From Symsagittifera roscoffensis (lineage: Eukaryota > Xenacoelomorpha > Acoela > Convolutidae), in NCBI RefSeq assembly GCF_963678635.1, contig NC_087065.1, positions 58,616,754 to 58,680,753 on the forward strand: DNA of 64,000 nt, read 5' to 3'. The notes beneath the pieces were generated by a model. It was not told the DNA's origin, searched no databases, and saw nothing but the letters and a program-made list of their open reading frames with translations. Of the stretch, positions 46,377 through 58,144 are shown one piece after another. Each line of letters opens with the position of its first letter. The first letter of the stretch is position 1. The translations under genes were made by a program, and so were the position numbers.

Positions 46377-48179
46377 AATAAATTCAAGCAGAAATTCCTC
46401 ACTCGTCATCAATTTCAATGTGAAGTGCGATCTGCAAACTTAAGCGCTAGACAAATATTACCGAATGCGAATTTTGAACTTTTTCTCGGCGAAAGTATGG
46501 ATTAAAAAATAAGGTCAAATTCCGCCTATTTATTTTCCAAGTGAAAACAATATTATTAGTTAGGCGTTCGCTCTTAGGCGAATGATTTTGGTGAACGCTC
46601 GCTCTTTTTAATACGTAGGTACGACTGCTTGAATTTAGCCGCTGATTAGCTGATCTCGTGGTTGCCATTTGAAATGAAGAGAAAAAATTCAAATACAAAA
46701 CTAGAAACAGTCAGTAAATTCATCAGGAGTGTCACTTAATTGTCGAAAAGTCACAACTAACTTTGTTGATTCAATTTTAGTGTTTACTTTGAATATGATC
46801 ACGTCAAAATTCTATTTAATGTTCGTAATAAATTTCGCTAATGAGTTATGGTAATGATAAATGAAATTTGGTATCAATATATTAGTTACTGTGAAAAAAG
46901 TTTTTGTCATTGAGTGAAGAATTGAAGCAGGCGTGGACGTAGGTTTTCCGAGAAATAACTATCTACTTTTTGAGAGCAATTTTTAGATTTTTCATTTTGC
47001 AGAAAATCTAGAAAGAGAATTTGTGAAATATATTCGCTATGTCGCCAGAAAACACCATGAGATTTGAAATCATCGCTTTTAGAATATCATTAGCGTAATT
47101 TAATCAGCAAGCAAAGGGTAATGTGATTCTTTAAGCTAAGTTATCTAATGATACGCACTTTTGAGGCCTTATTTAACAACCTTTACTCATCGTCCTATAA
47201 AGTCACTAGGAAAAAAGGTCGACCGGAACTTTCTGTGATTCTTGTCCAATGAGAAGATATTCTCGTTTAGTTGCTCGCGGAGAGTAGTTTGATACTACGA
47301 GGCTACTTTTTTCAACCTAATTCGCAGACAATGCTTTTTTGTGACATTTTTACAGCGGTATGCTGAATTGGCTATTTAATAGCATGTGTTTTGAATCTTG
47401 ATTAAGATAACACAGTTGATGCCTTTTTTCATAAGCTAGCTTATGAGCCTAGTGTATTAGTATGACCATGATTGCTTGATTTTGGTTTTTCCAGTGTTCG
47501 TTTTGTGGCCCCTTCCAAGTCTACTCCGCCTGATTGCATCGGGTAAAAAAGAGCCCCTATTCCATTAACTGAGATGTCTAGTGGTTCTGTTTGGCACGGC
47601 CGTTTCGGTGGATCAAGAATTCATCAAATGAGAGAAGTTTAGCAGCGCTATGGTGTTAGTGTCTAATTTTGTGTCCATCGTATCTGCAGAACACCAAACA
47701 GAAAAACAGTTTTGGTTTAACAGCCCGAATATTTGAGTCAGTGTTTCGTTAGCACTGGCCATCAGGAGCGAGCTCAATTGATGTGTTTGAGGGTTGATCT
47801 AGCCTGAGGAAGGCAGAACCTCAATTGTACTGGACCAGAGTGTAAATGAATTGAGTGTAATGGGTGTTCGGTTTTTGAAGAAAGTGGTTGGTGTCATGTT
47901 GGGTATTGAAGCTTTTTGAACGTTCTTCGATACCTGACTTGAGTATGTTAAGGTGGGAAATAAAAAAGATAAACCAACGCAGGCTGAAATGGGCTTGTTT
48001 ACTGGCTAAGAGTTAAGTGGTGGAGGTTATTGGGGGTTTTCGGTGAGAGTTTTGGGTACAAAGTATATTTTGATGTAGTTGAAAACCTGTCGTTTGTGAA
48101 TTATTTTGTGATGAATTTTTGCTCCCCTGTTAATTTACTAGTTAGAGTTCACCAGTTCAATCAAGTGGCAGGGGCAGGG

Positions 48180-49330
48180 TATTCCTAATAATCTTTTTAA
48201 TAATCTAATAATTGCTTTAAGCGTATTTAGTGGCATTCCCTGCTAGGTCAGAGTTGATACCGAATGGGGCTTTTAGAACGCTTCTTGCCATTGATAGCTT
48301 AAGCTTAGCAGTGTAGAGTGTAATTCAAAAATAGGTCTTAGTTGAGTCCTTTGATTTTGGGGATGTGATCCTGCGGGAAAAGAATGCTCATAATTTTAAC
48401 TCCAAAACAGGTTCAGTATTGTTTGAGTCAGGTTAGAATAGGGTTACAGAGCATTTGGATGGAATAAACTCCAAGTTAATTTTTCTGAAGAAAGTGTAGA
48501 TAGAGTAGGTATGTAGAGAGCGAGAACGATAGAGTTTCGATAGTGGCGCTTTGGCTGTAGACCTTGAAATTGCCAGCGTAAGATATAATGGTTATTTTTT
48601 CGGGTAGAGGGGAATTTCACGCATAGAACTGCGAAGTATTGGGAAAAAAGCAAGTCATGAGTGACTCCGCATTGCACTATTGTCGCTTATAAAAGATTAT
48701 CACTAAATAAGATCGGTTTGAACAACGCTCAGGAAAATGTCTAGCCAGCGGGTGATAGGATTGACCAGTGAAGAGTTTGTCAATCAATTCAATTTCTTTG
48801 TAAGGTGTGATTGCTCACGTAGTTGAAAGCTTTTGATATATCTAGGGCTGCAAGAGCAGTTTTGTGTAAAGGTTTTTTAGGTAACTTAAGGTGCATATGG
48901 TGGAATGCAGGGAGTGGAAGCCGTGTTTGGTGTCTTAAGTTCTAGGTGTTAAGTTAGAAGAGTGAGGCGTGAACAATTTTGATGACTGGATTGAATAAGG
49001 AAATAGTGCGATATTTTTAAAGTGTAAAATCTGTTTGGGATTTGACGGCAGCTAAAGGAACCAAAACCAGCCAGCAAAAGGAAGTTTGCTAGCTGGTTTT
49101 CAATTGGATGGGATTTGTAAAGCACGTAAAGTAAAGTTTACGAGTTTAGTGAGATTTTCTAGAGCAATAGTTTTGAGATTCTTCAAACGAATGGCTGTAA
49201 GTCCATTAAGATGGAACGCTCGAGATGGACGTGCCATTTTTTTAACGTTTAATCGTTCAAGCTTTTCTGAATCTTAGGACGATTTCGTTTGAAATTGTTG
49301 TGTGACGTGGGTGAGTTGAACGTTAAAATT
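48180..49330 (-). pseudogene. Decayed LINE reverse transcriptase (LINE-D)
   Basis: Across frames on the minus strand the RT order is recognisable. There is a block resembling RPISLLxPVxKxxE near 49000, then ALAALDISKAFNYVSNHTL near 48840, an R-QCGV-LLFS block (48677-48630) and ISYAGNFKVYSQS near 48580 (the YADD position). Stops are many. It is related in style to LINE-A. Confidence 0.65.
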
Positions 49331-49429
49331 GTTTAAAAATCGGGAGGGTGTTGTAAGGGAATTGGAATTGAAGGTTTTTATGATTTGAGTTATAAATCGT
49401 GAACCGTCTTAGGTGCGAAATAGTCTAGT

Positions 49430-49800
49430 CGCCAGTATTTGCTTACCCTGGTCTTGTGGCTGCTGGAAATCACGAACTCGGCAGAGCGCTTCCAAGAAGA
49501 GGAACTGGCAAACAGAACTTTAACTTTTTCTCACAAGTCTTCAGGTAGCTTTTTATTATTGAACCTCTTTACTAACAGGCTACTTCTCACTTGCCCGGCA
49601 GTTAACGTTGTCTTTGCTCCTAAGGTCTGGGGATTAATTCCCGTTCGGACGGTGTTTTTTTTAGATTGTGTGCAATCAAAAAAATTTCGGTAAAATTGAA
49701 TTATCCGACTTTCGTTTGTCTGCTCAATTTTTGTCAGCCTAAGTTGACTTTTACTGTGGAAGCATTCTTTCTTTTAGTTGCAGATGCATGTGTTGTTTTT
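49430..49800 (+). repeat. SINE-like repeat, copy 1
   Basis: It shares ordered blocks with 54290-54600 (CTAAGGTCTGGGG, a GTCTGCTCAA stretch, TTAGTTGCA-type tail). The CTGGGGATTAATTCCCG part resembles a tRNA T-arm/B-box region, although degenerate. Confidence 0.4.
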
Positions 49801-50778
49801 TTTTTTAGTTTCAGTGGGCTCAAGTTTTTTTTTTACAAAATATAGAAAACCATTTTTTTAAAAAACAACTTGGGTCTGCTCTAAGATTTGGCGTACGCGT
49901 AGTTACAACATCACATTTTTTTTGTGCTATAAGCAGTTTTCATTTTAGTTGCAAGAGCAAGTGTTGTTGATTGTAATTTCAGGAGGGATTTAAAACTTCA
50001 AAGATTTTTTTTTTAAATCATTGTTTTGCTGAATGGTTGTGGGCTTTGTTTCCTCTTCGTAAGATTGGTTCCGTTGCTAATTTAATATTGAATTTTCTGG
50101 CTCCGATTCGCCTCTGTGTGGACTTTGATGAATCATTTTTTTTCTTCCTTGGAAATTTTGAAATAATTTATTCATTGGATCATTTTTGAGCATCATGTTG
50201 ATCTTAGATATTTGCCAGGAAGTTTTCTGGCACTAGACAATCTACCTATTAATTACAATAGCGGAAGTAAGCAGCTGATTTTCAACCAAAATTGGTCGAC
50301 ATCATTCTGTTTCATTAAACGGTCATAAATAACTATAAAATACATGTATTTTTTCTGATTCCGAAAACGTCAACATTATATTTTCAAGATTTATCATAAA
50401 CTGCAAAAAGCTTGATTTATCTGGATTTCTCCACCTTTTGAATTCATAGATTGAATTGTCTGAATTATTCAATATTTCCGACTATATTTGTTTGCTGTAG
50501 TTTGGACAGATGTCCAGAGTATGTTTCAACTTTTAACATCCTTTTGAACTTTTGATTTTTAAAAGACCTTTTAGCAATTACTTATTTTCTCTTTCTATTC
50601 TCTGATTAAGCAAATTTTTATCGGAACACAAACTAATTGACTAACTATTTGGAAAGTCAGAACAATAACAGGATTTCTCGCCATTTTTTGATCTGATTTT
50701 ATTTTTTTCATTTTTTGATACGATGGGTATTTGGACAGGATAATCTGTCTTTTATTGTGAATTTATAGCGACAAAAAA

Positions 50779-50890
50779 ATGAAAAATTCAAAAAATAAGA
50801 ATAAAAAACCTAATGTTACATTTGATCACAAAAAGACAAAAGAAGGACCGAAGAGCAGAGAATCGCAATCTGATTCTGAACATCTTCATG
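50779..50890 (+). CDS. DEG/ENaC gene, exon 1
   Basis: ATG at 50779, Lys/Asn-rich cytoplasmic start, donor ATG|GTAAGT, phase 1. Confidence 0.7.
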
Positions 50891-53800
50891 GTAAGTTTAA
50901 AAAATTAAACTTGATTGACAAGGAAAACTAATGAAAAATATTGCCTTCTGAATGCTAAATTGCAAAAAGGAGTTCATAGATCAATAGATAACTTAAAATG
51001 TTTATAAGCAAAGCTAGTACACAAAAAGTTCCAAACGCGGTTTAAGATGAGGTATAATTTGGATTAGGCGTCAAGGCTGATCGTCAAATCAGTTGGTGGA
51101 ACGAAATTGACAACGAGCACAAAGACGTTTTGAGTGCCGACACCGACAACGAAGCTGACCAATCGAGCTGTAAAGTCGACTACTTCGATAAGGATCTGGA
51201 CGACGAGGATGAGAGCAATAATAACACAGTGGAGATGATTGAAAACGACAAGTCGGAAAATGTTAATTCTATAAATGGCAACGCTTCAGATGAGGCAATA
51301 AAAGATGTCTCAAAAGCAAATGTTGCAAACTTTTCGCGATCGAAATCGCTCGCTGATTTAGGAGATAATGAAACGCCAGAAGTAGTTGTTTTGCCCAGAT
51401 CCAATACTGATATTGATGAGCTCATTGAAGAAAAAAACGATGATGGCAATTTGCATGACAGCAAAGAAAGCGACTGTGATGACATGGATTCTGTGAACCC
51501 GCCCCTACCACCTTATGTTCCAAATGCTCCTCCCGAACCCCCTCCGCCAAATGGCGAAGAATCACTGACGTACTTGTTCTTCATAAGAAACTGTTTCTTG
51601 GATTGCAGTGCGCACGGGTTTCCTAGGGCGATAGAGTCGCCGACTCAATTTAGAAAGATCGCTTGGACTATGTTTACATTGTGCTCAATAGGAGCTTTTG
51701 TGTACCAGGTTAGATAACCTCATTTAGATTTTATTAAATTCAACCAAAAAAGGGAAACGTACGATGTATTTTTCCAGTCCTACTTCCTGGTTATGGATTA
51801 TTTAACTTACCCCACATCTTTGAGCATCTCGATGGATTTGCAGACCTCTGTGCAATTTCCTTCGGTCACCCTCTGCAACTTCAACAAGTTCCGACTTTCA
51901 ACCCTACCTGAGGTAACTAAATGAAACGAGTCCAATGTTTTCTTTGTAGCACTATATCCATAATTATTCTGGGAACAGATATCATAGTAAAGTTAAAGAG
52001 CGTTTGGGATAAAATCACCTTTTCGATTTCTTTGCCAGAAACTAGACTTTCTTTCCCATAAATAAACAAATTTGAAAACAAAATGGCCGGAGAAAATGAA
52101 TGTTACCAATTTTCAAAAGTTTGCTTGTAGATGTTACAAGCTCTTTTGGTTTGTATTTTATGCAATCTTACACGGTGGATTTTTTTGGGAGCAAATGCTT
52201 GATGAAATTTCAGGTTATTGGGTGTCGGCTTTAATTCAGTTGGTTTTTTACTGCTATGTTTTTTTAATCAATATTTGCTCGTTTTAATTGAGATTGATCA
52301 GAACCTTTAATTTTTTTGTTGTAATTTTCAACTGTTTCTGTATGCTCGTTGAAAATTAGCTGTGATTACTTTTTCCTTTTGAGGAACGATCGAATGTAAT
52401 CATTCTACTTTTTGGTGCAGTTAATTGCTAGATTTGTGAGTTTGTGCGCAATCTTTTCCATTTTGTTCCGATCAATTTTTTTAACTGATTTTTTTGCTTT
52501 CTTGCATATAGTAAGGATGATAACCATATTGGCTGGTAGACTGGGTTTTAGCAGGCCTGAAGTGCTATCAAATCAAAAAATGTTGTTCTGAAAGTTTCGG
52601 AAAGAACTTGTTGTTCCAACCATTTGAAATGAATTCAAAATTGTAGTTTATCTTGCACGCTGAGCCTGGTGGAAACGAATACGCCTAGGACGGCAAAGGT
52701 TCTGGGTTGGAATCTTACCAGGACCAATTTTTTTCAAATGGTAATTGTTCAGGCTTAAAAAAATTTCGGCCTATTATTTGATTGCTTATGTTTTATCGGC
52801 TTAGTTGCCACATCTAAGAATCGTTCATTTTAGCTGTAAACAATTTTAACTGCAGTTGTTTTTAGCATTTTAAAACCAAGGCCGAGTGGAAATTTGCTTC
52901 TCACATTGGTTGTAATTTAATCAGCTCGATTTGTTAAAATTTCTCTTTTTTCGTCTTTTTTATCGGCTTAATAAATTTCAGCCTAATTGATATCGACTTA
53001 GTGGCCTCTTATTGCGTCGTTACGTCTGAAAAAGTTTTTGTGTGCGTGTGTTCTCTGACGGCAAAAGGGTCTTGGCATTTTTTATTAGTTTAGAATTTCA
53101 AAAAAAAAACGAGATTTCGGGTTTTTTAAACATACTCTGCAATTTGCAAATGGTTATCTCGCTCTTCTACTGAGAAATTTGATGCATTGCAGTCAAGTTT
53201 AAACGTCATCTGGCATCATAAAGATATGTTTGCTTATATAACTTTCTTGGAACGCTTTTTGCGATACGCGACAGTTGCGATATACAATAGTTCCTTCCAC
53301 GCCGTGGTTAGTGGTGAAACAATAACCTAATGGGGCAGAGTTTCCTGGGTTGATCAATTGGGGGAATGCTAGCGCAAAATAAAAACAATTTATGGTTTTT
53401 TGCGGGTCCCAGATAGAGGAGTTGGGACACGTGAACGACTTCGAACTGATCCTGGCGAAGAATCTGGATGCAATTGCGGAAGAGCTTCTGCAGAGTACTC
53501 AGCGAGAATCTGAACCCATGTTGTACGATATTGTCATGATCCTGTCCACTAGTAACCCAAGCTTGGCTCTGGAGGTCGAAGATGACAAAAAGGGCAAAAT
53601 CACGTGAGAAACTTTTACATATCAATGAGAGCAACGAACAACAACCAAGCTCCCAAGCTGTTCAGTCCACTGCGGCAAGGCTATAAGTACCCTCGATTTG
53701 GACAAACCTTCACGCTCATTTTTCAAGTGTTCAAAATGCAGTTTGCAACTCCGAACCTTGACCAATTTTTAAAATCTTTGTGTAAATATAGGAAACAAAT

Positions 53801-54182
53801 GGTAATTTTTTAATGTTTTGGTTGGCTATAAAATAACAGTACTCAACTCAAAGTATTCCGAAATATTCCGTTTAAGTCACAAATTGTTATAAGATTTATT
53901 TTACTGCCTGAATTATTTCCAATCAGCTTATTTTCCTTGATTCAAAGAAAAAGTTAGGATATAATACGTTTTTTTGCTTGATGTTTTTTTCTAAAGTAAA
54001 GAATCGAAGCTAAATTACACATCAAACAAAAGTTGACTGATTTTGATTTCAGCATGGAAAATGCAGACCCAAGTGAACCCAGGCAGCGCTTCTTCCTGAA
54101 CAGAAACTCAGGTTCTATCGTCTCAAATGCGACTGGCCGCTGCCTCATTACTAAAGACAACGAGGCTGAAGACTTGATTGAA
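50779..54182 (+). CDS. DEG/ENaC-family sodium channel, first five exons (403 residues), 3' part not found
   Basis: Exons 50779-50890, 51068-51708, 51778-51912, 53413-53603 and 54053-54182 have GT/AG borders and join in frame. The cytoplasmic N-terminus is long, acidic and Pro-rich (PPLPPYVPNAPPEPPPP). It ends in the conserved gating His220-Gly221 (DCSAHGFPR), followed by TM1 (IAWTMFTLCSIGAFVYQ). The post-TM1 signature of the family comes next: YPTSLSISMDL and QFPSVTLCNFNKFR. Exons 4-5 encode the start of the extracellular domain. The Cys-rich domain and TM2 are absent from this window. The last intron (from 54183) contains repeats and a retroelement, so the gene either continues past 64000 or is cut. 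DEG/ENaC channels are amiloride-type, trimeric, plasma-membrane Na+ channels found in animals. Confidence 0.82.
51068..51708 (+). CDS. DEG/ENaC gene, exon 2 (HG motif and TM1)
   Basis: Acceptor TTGGATTAG, donor CAG|GTTAGA, phase 0. Contains the acidic domain, proline stretch, HG gating motif and TM1 (residues 38-251). Confidence 0.85.
51778..51912 (+). CDS. DEG/ENaC gene, exon 3 (post-TM1 signature)
   Basis: Acceptor TTTTTCCAG, donor GAG|GTAACT. Residues 252-296 carry FPSVTLCNFNKFR, diagnostic for DEG/ENaC. Confidence 0.88.
52655..52740 (+). repeat. tRNA-derived SINE-like repeat, copy 1
   Basis: AGCCTGGTGGAAACG...GCCTAGGACGGCAAAGG...GGGTTGGAATC resembles a tRNA body with A- and B-boxes. A related copy is at 54880-54965, and both follow GAATTCAAA. 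Confidence 0.5.
53413..53603 (+). CDS. DEG/ENaC gene, exon 4
   Basis: Acceptor GGGTCCCAG, donor CAC|GTGAGA, phase 0 to 2. Residues 297-360 form the helical, acidic start of the extracellular domain; poorly conserved, accepted on splice signals and frame. Confidence 0.65.
54053..54182 (+). CDS. DEG/ENaC gene, exon 5
   Basis: Acceptor TTTTGATTTCAG, donor GAA|GTAATC, phase 2 to 0. Residues 360-403. Confidence 0.62.
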
Positions 54183-54289
54183 GTAATCTATCTGAGCTTT
54201 GCCATTTTTTCAAATCCTAATCGAATGTTTTAATGACACTTGCGAGAGCAAGTGTCGTGTAATCGAAAACTAGCCTTTTCCCTTTAACA

Positions 54290-54600
54290 ACTTTTCTTAC
54301 AAATCTTCAACCAGCTTTATTTTTGTACCTTAGCAACATCTAGATTCCTTCGCACTCGGCCTTTGCGCCGCTACCTCACCCTAAGGTCTGGGGTTCGTGT
54401 CCCGGCCGGATCTTTTGATTTCATATTATGGAATTCAAAATCTTTTCCGGTAAAAATTGAACTGACGGACTTTCGAGTCTGCTCAAGTTTTGTGGGCTTA
54501 GCTGCCAATCACAGATTTTGCTTGTTCTGTAAGCAAATATTTTTATAGTTGCAAGTGCAAGTATTTTTCATTGTTTATTATTGTTTATATTTTATTAGTT
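54290..54600 (+). repeat. SINE-like repeat, copy 2
   Basis: Partner of 49430-49800. Here the B-box is better: GGGGTTCGTGTCCC within a tRNA-like 3' half. Confidence 0.45.
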
Positions 54601-54879
54601 TTTTTGCTCAACTGGTGTCTGTTAAAAGATTGTCGGCTTTGTTTCCTTTCGTAAGTTTTCTTCCGTTGTGTTGCCACATCTAGCAAATTTGGTTGATTTT
54701 GCAAGTGTTGCTCATTGTAGTTTCAGGGGAGACTTCATATTTTATACATTTTTTACGCTTGCGATTAGCAAGCAATATCAAACTGGAATCTAGACGTTTT
54801 TTTTCCGGTTAACAAATTGTTTAACAGAATCATTTGAATCATATGTGTCTTGGTTCATAATGAATTCAAAGTTCTTTGT

Positions 54880-54965
54880 GCTCCCAGCCACTTTAGCCTG
54901 TAGGCAACGATTATGCCTTGGACGGCAAAGGACCTCCTGTGTTCGAATCTGAGAAGGACCTGTTT
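54880..54965 (+). repeat. tRNA-derived SINE-like repeat, copy 2
   Basis: Shares GCCTTGGACGGCAAAGG with 52655-52740. Its B-box GTGTTCGAATCTG is near-consensus. Confidence 0.5.
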
Positions 54966-55269
54966 TTTTTTACAAACGGGAAGTATTCTGTTTCAAATAA
55001 AATTGTCGGCCAATTATTTGTCTGCTTATTTCTTGTTGGTTAGTTTGTCATATCTTGGAATCGTTTTTTTTTGCTGCGTGCATTTTTCTTCAATGTTGCT
55101 TTTAGTGTTTGATTTGCTCCTACAATATGTAGTTTTACTTACCTTGACTATGTATTTCCTTCTTTGTTTTTTTTTGTTTCGCTCAAAAAATTCCTCGATC
55201 CAAAATAATTTGGCCTATTTTTCATCAGCTCTCCTGCATAAGCGGCTATGCACTTTTTTTTCTACTTAA

Positions 55270-56170
55270 TAAGTTATGGTTCCTTTTTGATTTTTGACAG
55301 TTTGATTCTTTTTGACTTTTCTCGGGAACTGATTTCTCAAATCTGATTTTGTGGGTTCAAGGGAGTTAATGGGCACTGAGCAGCTCCCCTGCATTAGCGG
55401 CCGCTCGCAAAGTTTTTCTGCACAAAAAGTTATAGCCCTCGGAAAAATCAAGTTGTAATTTTTTGACCGTTTTTCAAACTTTTAGAATATTCTCGAAAAC
55501 TTTTCTGCCATATCTGAGATTTTGGGTTCAATTCAACGAAAGGGTTGTGGAAATCTCATTTGGTTATGCGACTTCACACCAAAAATTTATGGCCCTTGGA
55601 AATTATGATTTTTTGACCGTTTTTTTAGACTTTTTTTAATCGAAAGCTACCCTCTTAAATCGGACATTTTGGGTTCAATCGAAATTATAGGTTGCTTAAT
55701 TTCTTTATTCGTGAGTGACTCCGCTGTTTTTTACACAAAAATTTACATTTATAGGACATGGCGTTTTAAAAATGATGACCGTTATTGGACTTTTCTCCGT
55801 TTTGTTAACCGTTTTTTGGACTTTTCTCGCTACCTTTTCATCAAATTTGATATCATAGAATTGATCGAAATTATAGGTTGGCCTACGTTTATAACTAATC
55901 ATGCCCAGTTTGTTTAAGAAAAAGAGTTATGGCCATCAAACAAGTGAAAATTTTGAAACTTAGACAGTTTTTTGGAAATTTTTTGGCTTTACGCGAAAAC
56001 TACCCTGCCACTTTTCAGGCTATGTTTAATAGAGAAATCGGGTTTTGGGAATCTTTTCTGCATAATTGGCCACAACCTGCTTTTTGATCGAAATGGGTTT
56101 TGGAAGTCTTTTGACCGTTTTTTAGAACTTTCGTCCGTTTTTTTACAATTTTTTTGAACTTTCTTAATAA
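55270..56170 (+). repeat. Degenerate tandem repeat, about 150-180 bp unit
   Basis: Ordered blocks recur: TTTTTTGACCGTTTTT; a GACTTTTCTCG..AACT..CC stretch; GATTTTGGGTTCAAT; and ACAAAAAGTTATGGCC-like. About five diverged copies. Non-coding, within the putative last intron of the DEG/ENaC gene. Confidence 0.6.
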
Positions 56171-56519
56171 TTAATTACCCAATCAAATTTGAGATAAAGC
56201 GTTCAACTGAAAAAACCAGTTGCGACAACTATTCCTACGGAAGCGGTGACTCTTTTATTTCTAGTAAAAGAAATGTTACATCCTTGGGAAAATTGATTAT
56301 CTCAAAATTACTAGAGAAACAACTAAGGTTTTGGGCAAAGTTTAAAATTTGAAATCACTTTTTCGTGCGTTGTGTATAGAAAATTCTTTCAGTATCAAGC
56401 TCTTACCTCCAGCTTAAGATGGGCCCTTTGTTGTATTTTTTTGATCGAGACATACGAGAATTTTGGTTCTCCTAAATTTTTCAACATTTAATTTTTTTTG
56501 ACTTTTTTATGTTTGTGTT

Positions 56520-56570
56520 GTATCGCGAGTGGTGCGAAGCTCCGCTTCGCCTCTGTATAAAATTTTTTTT
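56520..56570 (+). repeat. Short repeat with GTGGTGCGAAGCTCCGCTTCG core
   Basis: The TATCGCGAGTGGTGCGAAGC block also occurs near 40779 (TATCGCAAGTGGTGCGAAGC), and a related GTGCAGCTTCGCTTCTGTG piece near 63970. GAAGCTCCGCTTC can form a short hairpin. A dispersed element end. Confidence 0.5.
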
Positions 56571-58144
56571 CCGGATCAACTTGACTCTGTTCAAGGGTTG
56601 TTGCCTTTGTTTCCGCTTCGTTAGCTTTCTTCCTTTGCGAGAATAGCAAGAAACGAGAATTGCAAGAAACGAAGCGGCGGTTCGGAAAACCAACGAAGCA
56701 ACTAAAGAAAGATAAAAGAAGGGACCCAAAATAAGTTCAAACGTCTACTTTCACGAAGCAGAAGCAAAGAATAAAATTTTGCCTATTCTTTGCCATGGGT
56801 AACGAAGGGAAGAAGAGATTCCTTCAGCAATTTGCACACGTCAATCTCAACTCAGTTACATTCAGTTTTTTTTCACGTTGCTTGCGAACAGCTTTGCAAA
56901 TGTGAGAAAAAACTACCTTATCGAAAGGATGCAGCTTTATAACTCATCACGCGGTGACGGAGAAGGTCTTTATTTTTTTTATCTCAGATTAGCAGGACAA
57001 GCATCAAAAAATTGTTGGACTGAGGACGTTGAAAATGACATTTTAATAGCCAAAATGCGGTTTTGACACATTCAGAGAGAACTATGTACACGACCCGCCA
57101 ACACAGTCGACGATACATAAAATATGCCCGTTTACAGGAAAATAGATTTGTCACAACCAACGCCCTCAAAAAAGAACCCGTCAATATCAAACAATTCGGC
57201 TAATTTCACAAATCATTTTAGGGTTAGAACCTCTCATGTCAATCCAAACCAAAAACAACGTACAGAGTAGGATGAAGAGAGCACAAGAAAATGATTTTTA
57301 AACCAAAATCAAAAACCAACGTTTCTGGTGGCCATTCTAAACCGTTTGATTTCTGTGGAAACAAGTTCACACCAAAATACAATTCAATTCGAGGCGTCAC
57401 GTGCCCTGGATGTAGTAAAAATGGGGTCACCTAGTAAAAAATGTGTAAAAAGGGTAGTAAAAAATGTGAAGGATCACAGGTGGCAATAGTCGAACTTCCA
57501 GAACAAGAAGAAGAAGATTGTAACATTGTCGACACGAACAGCGAAGAAAATTATTCAGTACTTAGAATCACTAAAGCTTCATTCCAGACGGAATCAGTCA
57601 GGAATCTGGAAGTAATAAACTCAGCCACTGGGAAGACTAAATGTCTAAGAACTACATTGAAAGCGAAAGGATCTCGATTCAGTGCAACAATAGATACTGG
57701 AAGGCCACGTCCTTCGTAAATAAACAAACAACAAATTTACAAATAAACAAACAACAAATAGCAAAAGACTCGAATGCAAAGAGAGTTTCCTTAAGCCAAA
57801 ATCCTATCAAAACAGCATATGTGGATTACAATAAAAATCCGATCAAACTGTTTGGAACATTAGTGATAGACATATATTGGAAAGGGTGGAGAATCAAGGG
57901 TGCAAGGTACCTAGTATCAGGACACATGACTAGGTGTCTGTTAGGACTAGACCTCCAGCCAGAGTTAGGCAAAATCACAACCCAATTGAAACCACCGTCG
58001 AACACAATAAAAAAATATCGGAAAATGAGCAACAATCAGATGAGAAACGCCTGTGAGAGAAATTTTTCATCAATAACTCGGCAATGTATTTCAAATATTG
58101 GGTCCCTCCAAGAATCAAAAAGTGTACACAATTTTCGAGTCAAC

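Larger units (their letters stand above)
46377..50778. other. Intergenic region between the two host genes
   Basis: Contains the decayed minus-strand LINE (about 48180-49330) and a SINE-like piece (about 49430-49800). Otherwise AT-rich with no recognisable gene. Confidence 0.5.

Noticed and set aside
54350-54415. A true tRNA gene
   Set aside because: Only the B-box/T-arm half is good. There is no cloverleaf with an anticodon arm, and a related repeat exists elsewhere, so SINE is preferred.
55669-55917. Open frames in the 55-56 kb region
   Set aside because: They fall within the degenerate tandem repeat and show no protein signature.
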